From Candidatus Sumerlaeota bacterium (lineage in GTDB: Bacteria > Sumerlaeota > Sumerlaeia > MWCT01), in the NCBI GenBank assembly GCA_026398545.1, contig JAPLSR010000409.1, forward strand, positions 1 through 5,247: a stretch of DNA of 5,247 bases, written 5' to 3'. Of this stretch, positions 1 through 4,037 are shown piece after piece. The position numbers and the translations under genes were made by a program. The stretch's first letter is position 1; each line of letters opens with the position of its first letter. The notes under the pieces were generated by a model. That model ran no database searches. It was not told where the DNA came from and saw nothing but the letters and a program-made list of their open reading frames with translations.

Positions 1-342
1 ACACCGACACCGACACCAACGCCAACGCCGACGCCAAAACCATCGCCAACACTTACACCAACACTTACACCAACGCTTACACCAACACCGACGCCAAAAC
101 CATCGCCAACACTTACACCAACACTTACACCAACGCTTACACCAACACCGACGCCAAAACCATCGCCAACGCTAACACCGACGCTAACGCCTACGCCAAC
201 ACCGAGACCGATGCCGGAGAGAATAAAACGCTATTTGCTGGGGCTGGATTCAAATCCAACAGGCTTAGATTTAAACGCCGACGGCAAGGTTGATATCGCG
301 GACCTGATTAGGTATCTGTCAGGTAAACGCCTGACGAAATAA
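1..342 (+). CDS. C-terminal end of a secreted Thr-Pro-linker protein with a dockerin-like calcium motif (5' end outside window)
   Basis: Reading frame 1 is open from the window edge to a TAA at 340-342, giving the last 113 residues of a longer protein. Residues 1-68 are an almost pure Thr-Pro/Thr-Leu/Lys-Pro linker, typical of extended, surface-exposed spacers between secreted modules. Residues 73-113 form a small globular tail whose segment DLNADGKVDIAD (residues 90-101) matches the calcium-binding loop of type I dockerin and EF-hand repeats, with Asp/Asn at loop positions 1, 3, 5, 9 and 12 and Gly at 6. It is followed by the hydrophobic helix LIRYL. Only one full calcium loop is visible, whereas classical dockerins have two; the segment before it (IKRYLLGLDSN) looks like the end of a degenerate first half. 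The catalytic or binding part of the protein lies upstream. Such tails may anchor secreted proteins or bind partners. Cohesin binding is not shown here. Confidence 0.85.
   Translation, partial: TPTPTPTPTPTPKPSPTLTPTLTPTLTPTPTPKPSPTLTPTLTPTLTPTPTPKPSPTLTPTLTPTPTPRPMPERIKRYLLGLDSNPTGLDLNADGKVDIADLIRYLSGKRLTK
31..170 (+). repeat. 60-bp perfect tandem repeat inside the Thr-Pro linker (about 2.3 copies)
   Basis: Positions 31-90 and 91-150 are identical base for base, and 151-170 repeats the first 20 bases before diverging. Each unit encodes 20 residues (TPKPSPTLTPTLTPTLTPTP). Inside the unit there is a 12-bp sub-period (ACACTTACACCA and close variants). Identity at synonymous positions points to recent duplication by slippage or unequal exchange rather than old divergence held by protein selection. 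Copy number is likely to vary between strains. Confidence 0.95.
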
Positions 343-356
343 CAGACAGCGTTTTT
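325..356 (+). terminator. possible intrinsic terminator overlapping the stop of the dockerin-tail gene
   Basis: AAACGC (325-330) can pair with GCGTTT (349-354), and T352-T356 form a short T run. The loop is long (18 nt), and an alternative hairpin GTCAGG (318-323) with CCTGAC (330-335) competes for the same bases, so this is a weak call. Confidence 0.3.
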
Positions 357-415
357 CAAGATGCCGATGCAAGGACAGGGCATTTGTTTTGGATAATAGA
401 ACAGGGAAATAATTT

Positions 416-520
416 ATCCTGTTCATCCTGCCAATCCTTGTTAAATAAAAAATTAACAGGGATGGACAGGATATTCAGGATAATATTTATTTAAACAGGG
501 ATGGACAGGATATTCAGGAT
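416..520. repeat. three copies of a 27-bp GGACAGGAT-type intergenic repeat, one inverted
   Basis: Positions 455-481 and 494-520 are identical 27-bp copies (beginning AACAGGGATGGACAGGAT) in direct orientation. Positions 416-442 hold a diverged copy in the opposite orientation, 21 of 27 bases matching. Within a unit the core GACAGGATATTCAGGAT shows an 11-bp-type period (CAGGAT recurring). The inverted pair 416-442/455-481 can fold into a long imperfect hairpin with a 12-nt A/T-rich loop. It lies between two convergent genes, so it could serve as a bidirectional terminator. I recall similar CAGGATAnnCAGGAT repeats scattered between genes in many environmental bacterial genomes. No coding capacity is seen. 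Confidence 0.85.
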
Positions 521-549
521 TTTTCAGGACGGCATGAAATCTCATGTCT

Positions 550-903
550 TCATTCCTCACTTACCGGTTTGCGTCTGAGCGTCTTTTTCCGCGAACGCTG
601 TTTTTTCCCTGCAAGAATCTTCTCCTGCGCCTTCTCCGATATAACCGTCGGGACGCGGGGACGGCGGCGGCGCTGTAAGGCGTTAATCCTTCGCCGCAGG
701 ATTTCAAGGGCAATCATCTTGTTCCGGTATTGCTCACGCTCCCTCTGGCAGGTAACAACAATGCCTGTGGGAAGATGGCGCAGACGCACAGCCGTCTCGC
801 GCCGGTTGACATTCTGCCCGCCCGGTCCGCTGGAGCAATATGTCTCCACCTCGCACTCGGCAAGCAGGGCATCATCCGTATCTGGCAGGCGATAGGTATT
901 CAT
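550..903 (-). CDS. small peptide-chain-release-factor-like protein (GGQ, RF-1 domain; ArfB-type)
   Basis: The 117-residue product is essentially a lone RF-1 catalytic domain. It carries SSGPGGQNVNRRETAVRL (from residue 24) with the universal GGQ at 28-30, which enters the peptidyl-transferase centre and triggers hydrolysis of peptidyl-tRNA. The family blocks TGIVVTCQ and REREQYRNK follow, and then a very basic tail (about 76-113, rich in RRRR and KKQRSRKK). The codon-recognition domains of RF1 and RF2 are absent, so it cannot read stop codons. The layout of GGQ plus basic tail resembles ribosome-rescue factors such as ArfB/YaeJ, whose tail enters the empty mRNA channel; rescue activity is inferred. 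The ATG at 903 is the first start after an in-frame TAA, and the N-terminus (YRLPDTDDALLAECEVE) looks family-like. No clear Shine-Dalgarno precedes it; a palindrome at 910-949 sits there instead. It is the last gene of the minus-strand run, 56 bp after the encapsulin stop. Confidence 0.88.
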   Translation of the reverse strand: MNTYRLPDTDDALLAECEVETYCSSGPGGQNVNRRETAVRLRHLPTGIVVTCQREREQYRNKMIALEILRRRINALQRRRRPRVPTVISEKAQEKILAGKKQRSRKKTLRRKPVSEE

Positions 904-909
904 GGCTTG

Positions 910-949
910 GCCGACTTCGCCAAAGCAGCCTTTATTTGGCTGCGACGGC
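910..949. repeat. imperfect palindrome between encapsulin and the release-factor-like gene
   Basis: GCAGCC (925-930) and GGCTGC (938-943) form a perfect 6-bp stem with loop TTTATTT. GCCG (910-913) and CGGC (946-949) form an outer stem. The left arm contains CTTCGCCAAAGC, similar to the 27-bp palindromic element found elsewhere in the window. It fills most of the 56-bp gap and ends 6 bp from the ATG at 903. On the minus strand the hairpin is not followed by a T run, so termination is doubtful. Confidence 0.6.
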
Positions 950-959
950 TGAAAAAATC

Positions 960-1763
960 TTACTGGAGAGTGAGTTCCACGGCAGCCTTTGGCTCCAGCA
1001 CCTGAAAGGTGAAGGATTCCACTACATAAAGATGAACCTTTTCGGCATCATGACCTGCATATCCGATGGAGAAATCCTGCCCCACGGTCAGAATAAAGTC
1101 ACCTCCGCGACCGGAGAGGACCACACCACCCTTCAGGGCGGGACTCCAGACAATCTCACCTCCCACAATCCCCTGCACGCGCTTCTTCAGGGGATACCCC
1201 TTGCCATCGCCCTCCATGAGCTCCTGGTAAAGTGTGGTGCCGAGGACGAGGTGATAAGGACCGCCAATGCCCATTTTCTGGATGGCGAGAACCGCCTCCT
1301 CAATCTCCGCCTCAAATGTGGATGCCTCTTTTTTCACCCTCAATGGCGGATGTTCGGATGACTTGAAGATGCCCCTGATACCGCCTTTTTCAAAACCAAG
1401 ATAGATGACCTTATCCTCGAAGTGCGCCGCCTTGCGAGCCGCGCCAATAAGAGGGGTGAGTTCCGGCGCCTTTAACCCGCGGGCAATGTCATCCATCTCC
1501 TGAATGGCGAGGGAAAAGGGAACCCTGACTTCGATGAGCGGTTGAACCACCCTTTTTCCGGCAAGGACACCTTCAATAACCTCCGATTCGCCCATTTCCA
1601 CGCATCCCACATTTACCGCGGCAAACTTCCAGCCGTGAGGTCCATCAAAATCGATAAGACCCCGCGCCGAGAGATTTCCCTTCAAGATAAGTTTTGCCTG
1701 CTTATCAATCTCCTCCCACGCCTCATCGGGGATAGGGGCGAGAGTGCGTTTGAGTAAATCCAT
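960..1763 (-). CDS. enc: encapsulin shell protein (family 1, HK97 fold)
   Basis: The 267-residue product matches family 1 encapsulins (linocin M18-like) over its whole length. It has the N-terminal helix that docks cargo peptides (MDLLKRTLAPIPDEAWEEID), the block ARGLIDFDGPHGWKFAAV (33-50), the E-loop segment PLIEVRVPFSLAIQEMDDIARG, FEDKVIYLG, GPYHLVL, YPLKKRV, SGRGGDFILTVGQDFSIGY, and the terminal ESFTFQVLEP. Its length is that of the Thermotoga maritima protein, which builds a 60-subunit T=1 shell of about 24 nm, so a T=1 icosahedron is expected. By my alignment from memory, the T. maritima tryptophan that stacks a flavin (W87) is Gln88 here, so no flavin is predicted at that site. The start is fixed by AAGGAGG eight bases upstream of the ATG. 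The gene follows encFtn after a single base, so the two are almost certainly co-transcribed and translationally coupled. The shell should enclose EncFtn and store mineralised iron. Confidence 0.96.
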   Translation of the reverse strand: MDLLKRTLAPIPDEAWEEIDKQAKLILKGNLSARGLIDFDGPHGWKFAAVNVGCVEMGESEVIEGVLAGKRVVQPLIEVRVPFSLAIQEMDDIARGLKAPELTPLIGAARKAAHFEDKVIYLGFEKGGIRGIFKSSEHPPLRVKKEASTFEAEIEEAVLAIQKMGIGGPYHLVLGTTLYQELMEGDGKGYPLKKRVQGIVGGEIVWSPALKGGVVLSGRGGDFILTVGQDFSIGYAGHDAEKVHLYVVESFTFQVLEPKAAVELTLQ

Positions 1764-1764
1764 A

Positions 1765-2193
1765 TCACTTGCCTCCTTCTGCCTTCGCTAAAGCTACGGC
1801 GGATCTTAGATTTGAAAGATTCCCGATGCCGAGGGATGCATCCGGCGCGGCGCCTTCACCCCGCTCCGTCGCCATAGCTATGGAGCGTCGGCGACCCGCC
1901 GCACCGGCAGTCTGCTCGACCTGGGTCACGGGACCATTTGTGAAGAGATAGGTTTTGAGATTCGCATCGAACTGCGGAAGCTGGCGCCTGAGCCATTCGA
2001 GCGCCATACTTGCGTGCTCCACCTCCTCATCCCGGTTGTGGGCGAGAATTGCCTTGAGCTCGGCATCCTGTGTCACGGCTACCCGCTGATGATACCAGTT
2101 GATTGCCTCCAGCTCCTCTATCAGGCTGGCGATGGCGCGGTGGATATTTCGAACATCTTCCGGCAGCTCCTGCTCAGTATAGGTTGTGCTCAT
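1765..2193 (-). CDS. encFtn: encapsulated ferritin-like protein (EncFtn) with cargo-loading peptide
   Basis: The 142-residue product is the iron-oxidising cargo of the adjacent encapsulin. Residues 1-91 match the EncFtn two-helix ferritin-like domain: HRAIASLIEELEAINWYHQR, AILAHNRDEEVEHASMALEW and YLFTNGP. The ferroxidase-type residues are present (E27, E29, W33, E57 and H60, corresponding by alignment from memory to R. rubrum E32, E34, W38, E62 and H65). The family assembles as an annular decamer with diiron sites between subunits and passes Fe(III) to the shell lumen. Residues 92-117 are a flexible Gly/Ala/Arg linker. Residues 118-130 (DASLGIGNLSNLR) carry the cargo-loading motif SLGIGxL. 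The last 12 residues (SAVALAKAEGGK) come mostly from a repeat element, and another palindrome underlies linker residues 100-111. The ATG at 2193 follows a purine-rich AAAGGGGGGG. It is first of the encFtn-enc pair. Function is confident; the effect of the tail on packaging is not known. Confidence 0.95.
   Translation of the reverse strand: MSTTYTEQELPEDVRNIHRAIASLIEELEAINWYHQRVAVTQDAELKAILAHNRDEEVEHASMALEWLRRQLPQFDANLKTYLFTNGPVTQVEQTAGAAGRRRSIAMATERGEGAAPDASLGIGNLSNLRSAVALAKAEGGK
1772..1778 (-). promoter_or_regulatory. strong Shine-Dalgarno (AAGGAGG) for encapsulin
   Basis: On the minus strand AAGGAGG lies eight bases before the encapsulin ATG (1763-1761), inside the last codons of encFtn. 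It is the strongest ribosome binding site in the window, which fits a shell protein needed in many copies. It directly abuts the palindromic element at 1777-1803 and shares its first bases with it. Confidence 0.85.
1777..1803 (-). repeat. 27-bp palindromic element, copy A, in frame at the 3' end of encFtn
   Basis: On the minus strand this begins TCCGCCGTAGCTTTAGCG and ends GGCAGAA, encoding nine extra residues (SAVALAKAE, 131-139) of EncFtn. Its ends are inverted (TCCGCC versus GGCAGA), so RNA or single-stranded DNA can fold back. It is nearly identical to copy B at 2269-2295: two substitutions and one single-base indel over the 26 bp at 1778-1803. It sits exactly between the last codon of the cargo-loading peptide and the encapsulin Shine-Dalgarno. 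Removing the nine codons leaves an intact frame ending SNLRGGK and the same stop. Confidence 0.85.
1804..1839 (-). other. cargo-loading peptide coding segment of EncFtn
   Basis: Codons 119-130 encode ASLGIGNLSNLR, matching the hydrophobic Leu-Gly-Ile-Gly-x-Leu pattern of encapsulin cargo-loading peptides that bind a pocket on the inner face of the shell near the N-terminal helix and P-domain. The second Leu-containing half (SNLR) may be a variant of the common SLR/SLKG end. The peptide is normally at or very near the C-terminus; here 12 residues follow it. Confidence 0.85.
1862..1895. repeat. interlocking palindromes in the EncFtn linker
   Basis: CCATAGCTATGG (1872-1883) is a perfect 12-bp palindrome. 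Around it are two overlapping inverted pairs: CGCTCC (1862-1867) with GGAGCG (1882-1887), and GTCGCC (1868-1873) with GGCGAC (1890-1895). The arms interleave, so only one structure can form at a time. The segment encodes EncFtn residues about 100-111 (GRRRSIAMATER), a stretch that does not look like ordinary EncFtn linker. It may be a second in-frame palindromic insertion, of a different family from the 27-bp element. Confidence 0.7.
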
Positions 2194-2210
2194 TCATACC
2201 CCCCCTTTCA

Positions 2211-2225
2211 TGAGAATTATTGTCT
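2211..2225. promoter_or_regulatory. candidate Fur-family operator upstream of encFtn
   Basis: TGAGAATTATTGTCT fits the 7-1-7 Fur inverted repeat (TGATAAT-N-ATTATCA) at 11 of 14 positions. It lies between the putative -10 (2246-2251) and the encFtn ribosome binding site, where a bound repressor would block transcription. The flanks also give a wider TGAGA (2211-2215)/TCTCA (2228-2232) inverted repeat. The site is A/T-rich and short, so a chance match is possible. An iron- or peroxide-sensing Fur or PerR protein is a plausible regulator for a ferritin. Confidence 0.35.
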
Positions 2226-2245
2226 TCTCTCAATGTAACCATTGA

Positions 2246-2251
2246 ATTATA
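2246..2251 (-). promoter_or_regulatory. putative -10 element (TATAAT) for the encFtn-enc operon
   Basis: A perfect TATAAT lies on the minus strand at 2251-2246, about 52 bases upstream of the encFtn ATG, giving a leader of roughly 45 nt. No good TTGACA-like -35 is seen 16-18 bp upstream; that position falls in the edge of the palindromic element at 2269-2295. An activator-dependent or extended promoter is possible. Confidence 0.35.
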
Positions 2252-2268
2252 ACCCTGCGGACTTCATT

Positions 2269-2295
2269 TCTGCCTTCGCATAAAGCTTCGGCAGA
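2269..2295. repeat. 27-bp palindromic element, copy B, between the epimerase and encFtn
   Basis: This is the most symmetric copy. TCTGCC (2269-2274) pairs with GGCAGA (2290-2295), with a TTC/TTC internal mismatch and an inner GC/GC pair around an ATAAA loop. It lies 19 bp after the epimerase stop, in the same orientation as copy A. encFtn is therefore flanked by two direct copies about 0.5 kb apart. Confidence 0.85.
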
Positions 2296-2314
2296 CTATA
2301 GATAGTGTTCTTAT

Positions 2315-3349
2315 TCATATTTTTGGTGCCCGTCTCGGGATGACGCCGAGTCCGGGACGCTCAGGCATACGCAAGTATCCCTTTTCCACCTTCATGCCGT
2401 CAAACGGGTCATTTGAGAGGAGGAGATTCCCGTCTAAGTCAATATAATCAAAGGCGGAAGCGATGTGGGCGGCGGCGGTGATGGCGACGGAGGTCTCAAT
2501 CATGCAACCCAGCATGGTTTTCAGACCGAAGGCGCTGGCACAGGTGAGCATCCGCCTCGCCTCAAGGATGCCGCCTGTCTTTATCAACTTTATATTAATG
2601 CCGTCACAGATGTCGGGGAGTTCTTTGAATGTATCACAGCGGTGAACGTCCTCATCGAGGAAGATTGGGATGGGGCTTTTCATTTTGAGTTCTGCCATTC
2701 GCCGGAGAGAGCCTCGTCCAAGAGGCTGTTCCACATATTCCACACCAAGGTCTGCCAGTATTTTGATGCACCTCAGCGCCTCCTCCGGCGTCCAGCCGCC
2801 ATTGGCATCCACCCTCAGCGCCCGCCCTGTCCGCTTGCGAATCCGCCGCATGACTTCAATATCATGTTTCGCATCCCGCCCGAGTTTTATCTTCAGTATG
2901 GGATAATCTACCGCTTTTTCCACCTTTTCCAGCATGATGTCGATGGTGTCTATCCCGATGGTAAAGGAGGTCTGCTTATCCTCCGGCGGATAAAGTCCAA
3001 GGAGTTTATAAAGCGGGATATTCAGGTGCTTGCCGATATAGTCAAAGACTGCCATTTCAATCATGGCGCGTGCGGTGGGGTCTCTGGGGATGCATTGAGC
3101 GATGCGTTCCATGAGTGGTTCGATATAGAAGAGTTCCTGCTCCACAAGGAGCCTTTTCGCCTTTTTGAATGCGGTGCGGACACTGACGAGTGTTTCATTG
3201 TAATAACGCGAGGGAGAGCCTTCACCATAACATACGAATTCGCCGTCATCAAGTGTGAGGATGACGACCTTTTTTTTGCTGCGCGTGTAGGGGGCAACGC
3301 CAAATGGGTCTGTGAGATTCAGAGTGACTATATGTGTAGATGCCTTCAT
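2315..3349 (-). CDS. dipeptide epimerase (L-Ala-D/L-Glu epimerase type, enolase superfamily)
   Basis: The 344-residue product has the enolase-superfamily layout: an N-terminal capping domain (about 1-120) and a barrel domain. The muconate-lactonizing subgroup residues are all visible: the KIK pair K153/K155, metal ligands D181 (VDANGGW), E207 (VEQPL) and D232 (FLDED), and the second catalytic base K254 (INIKLIKTGG). The sequence GCMIETS (281-287) and the DLDG motif (304-307, followed by LLLSNDPF) are hallmarks of dipeptide epimerases, where the Asp pair holds the substrate amino group. The likely reaction is Mg-dependent epimerisation of L-Ala-D-Glu to L-Ala-L-Glu during murein peptide recycling in the cytoplasm; the exact dipeptide cannot be fixed by sequence. 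The ATG at 3349 is chosen because AAAGGA lies six bases upstream. An upstream TTG at 3382 would add 11 residues but has no comparable site. It lies 44 bp after the dNMP hydrolase and is probably co-transcribed with it. Confidence 0.92.
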   Translation of the reverse strand: MKASTHIVTLNLTDPFGVAPYTRSKKKVVILTLDDGEFVCYGEGSPSRYYNETLVSVRTAFKKAKRLLVEQELFYIEPLMERIAQCIPRDPTARAMIEMAVFDYIGKHLNIPLYKLLGLYPPEDKQTSFTIGIDTIDIMLEKVEKAVDYPILKIKLGRDAKHDIEVMRRIRKRTGRALRVDANGGWTPEEALRCIKILADLGVEYVEQPLGRGSLRRMAELKMKSPIPIFLDEDVHRCDTFKELPDICDGINIKLIKTGGILEARRMLTCASAFGLKTMLGCMIETSVAITAAAHIASAFDYIDLDGNLLLSNDPFDGMKVEKGYLRMPERPGLGVIPRRAPKI

Positions 3350-3355
3350 CAGAAA

Positions 3356-3361
3356 TCCTTT
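3356..3361 (-). promoter_or_regulatory. ribosome binding site deciding the epimerase start
   Basis: AAAGGA on the minus strand, six bases before the ATG at 3349, selects this start (MKASTHIVTL) over the TTG at 3382. Confidence 0.7.
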
Positions 3362-3393
3362 CCGATATTTGGGATTGAACAATAAGTTATTTA

Positions 3394-3864
3394 TTATGCC
3401 TCACTTAATTCCTGTCCGGCCGTCGCTTTCGCTTTGGCGGAGTCGGCAGAGAGGTGATTTATAAAATCATCAATGAAACACTCTGCCTCCTCAGATTCTG
3501 TGTAATGCCGGAGGAGGATGCGGGGATTTCCCGACACCATGGCTGAAAGCATTTTCCCCTTTGTGTTGTTAAACAGGCAGAGAATGGGCTTGCCAAGTCT
3601 CTCCGCCAGCCCGATTTCATACCCCACGCCAATTGATGGCGTGGTCACCTCGGCAACCACCAGGTCCGCCTCGGAAAGCCATTCCATGTCCTTTCTGTAA
3701 ATCTCCGCATCGGTTATGCCATCCTCGCCCTTTTCCGAGATTCCGGGGTCAGCCACATGCTCAGTCAGCACCTCGCCATGCCGACGAAGATGTTTGATTA
3801 ATTGCTCATAAATGCGACGGTCTGCCTGACCGCCACGTATGGAACCTGCAAAATATATCTTCAT
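3394..3864 (-). CDS. 2'-deoxynucleoside 5'-phosphate N-hydrolase (DNPH1/Rcl-like)
   Basis: The 156-residue product belongs to the nucleoside 2-deoxyribosyltransferase fold and matches the DNPH1/Rcl branch, which cleaves the glycosidic bond of deoxynucleoside monophosphates to give a free base and deoxyribose 5-phosphate. The diagnostic blocks are MKIYFAGSIRGG (phosphate and sugar binding, 1-12), VLTEHV (32-37), YRKDMEWLSEADLVVAEVT (56-74, with conserved D59), PSIGVGYEIG (76-85, with E83 as the expected catalytic nucleophile), LCLFN (95-99) and MLSAMV (105-110, with Ser107 expected at the phosphate site). DNPH1 sanitises modified dNMPs such as 5-hydroxymethyl-dUMP; the bacterial substrate range is inferred. 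The last residues (about 139-156) are an Ala/Lys-rich tail, nine of which (SAKAKATAG, 142-150) derive from a palindromic element. The ATG at 3864 follows AAGGTAAGG. It is probably first in an operon with the epimerase. Confidence 0.9.
   Translation of the reverse strand: MKIYFAGSIRGGQADRRIYEQLIKHLRRHGEVLTEHVADPGISEKGEDGITDAEIYRKDMEWLSEADLVVAEVTTPSIGVGYEIGLAERLGKPILCLFNNTKGKMLSAMVSGNPRILLRHYTESEEAECFIDDFINHLSADSAKAKATAGQELSEA
3415..3441 (-). repeat. 27-bp palindromic element, copy C, in frame in the dNMP hydrolase tail
   Basis: The minus strand begins TCCGCCAAAGCGAAAGCGAC and ends GGCCGGA, so the ends are inverted (TCCGCC against GGCCGGA with one bulge). It is diverged from copy A, but 17 of the first 23 bases match, and it is read in the same phase, giving SAKAKATAG versus SAVALAKAE. 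Its length is nine codons, so it preserves the frame. Confidence 0.7.
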
Positions 3865-3877
3865 GCCCTTACCTTAT

Positions 3878-3895
3878 AAAAGGACAAATCCTTTT
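3878..3895. other. perfect 7-bp stem-loop in the leader of the dNMP hydrolase
   Basis: AAAAGGA (3878-3884) and TCCTTTT (3889-3895) pair perfectly around CAAA, 13 bases upstream of the ATG at 3864. On the minus strand it contains an AAAAGGA that could act as a sequestered ribosome binding sequence. A regulatory role is inference only. Confidence 0.4.
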
Positions 3896-3936
3896 CTCCC
3901 GCCTTCGCGGGCAGTAGCCCGCTTCAGCGGACGGAG
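3896..3936. repeat. GC-rich palindromic element upstream of the dNMP hydrolase
   Basis: GCGGGC (3907-3912) and GCCCGC (3917-3922) form a perfect stem with loop AGTA. Outside it, CTCC (3896-3899) can pair with GGAG (3933-3936) and CGC with GCG, with a small bulge. The left arm CGCCTTCGC resembles the left arm of the 27-bp element, so this may be a longer relative. There is no adjacent T run on either strand. Confidence 0.65.
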
Positions 3937-3970
3937 GTCTGTTGATGCCTACTTATCATGAATGACCCTA

Positions 3971-4015
3971 AGTTTTTTTATAATTTTTTATTTTGTTTAA
4001 CTGCGGCAAATTTGC
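3971..4015 (-). promoter_or_regulatory. A/T-rich stretch, possible promoter for the dNMP hydrolase-epimerase pair
   Basis: The 173-bp gap between the secreted-protein gene and the dNMP hydrolase holds a strongly A/T-rich block with a TATAAA on the minus strand (3982-3977) and the palindrome GCAAATTTGC (4006-4015). No convincing -35 at 16-18 bp is present, so this marks a likely promoter region, not a defined promoter. Confidence 0.2.
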
Positions 4016-4037
4016 ATTTTGAACTCTTTCTAATAGT

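Noticed and set aside
416..520. CRISPR-like array
   Set aside because: There are only two direct copies, the spacer between them is 12 bp, the third copy is inverted and diverged, and no cas genes are present.
533..546. CATGA/TCATG hairpin after the release-factor-like gene as a terminator
   Set aside because: A 5-bp A/T-rich stem without a T run is too weak to support the call.
840..1361. Plus-strand open frame of about 173 codons
   Set aside because: It lies antisense to encapsulin and the release-factor-like gene, with no family features or clear ribosome binding site.
1769..1951. Plus-strand 60-codon frame beginning MPPSAFAKATADL
   Set aside because: The protein-like look comes from the palindromic element read on the other strand and from the EncFtn linker. 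The minus-strand gene is certain.
3380..3382. TTG at 3382 as the epimerase start
   Set aside because: It lacks a Shine-Dalgarno, and the extra 11 residues do not belong to the family. The ATG at 3349 has AAAGGA at good spacing.
2465..3385. Long plus-strand open frame of about 306 codons
   Set aside because: It is the antisense shadow of the dipeptide epimerase, whose catalytic motifs are all intact on the minus strand. The plus-strand product has no recognisable domain.
3896..3936. Intrinsic terminator for the secreted multidomain protein
   Set aside because: The stem is strong, but it lies more than 100 bp past the stop, has no T run on the minus strand, and resembles the interspersed palindromes.
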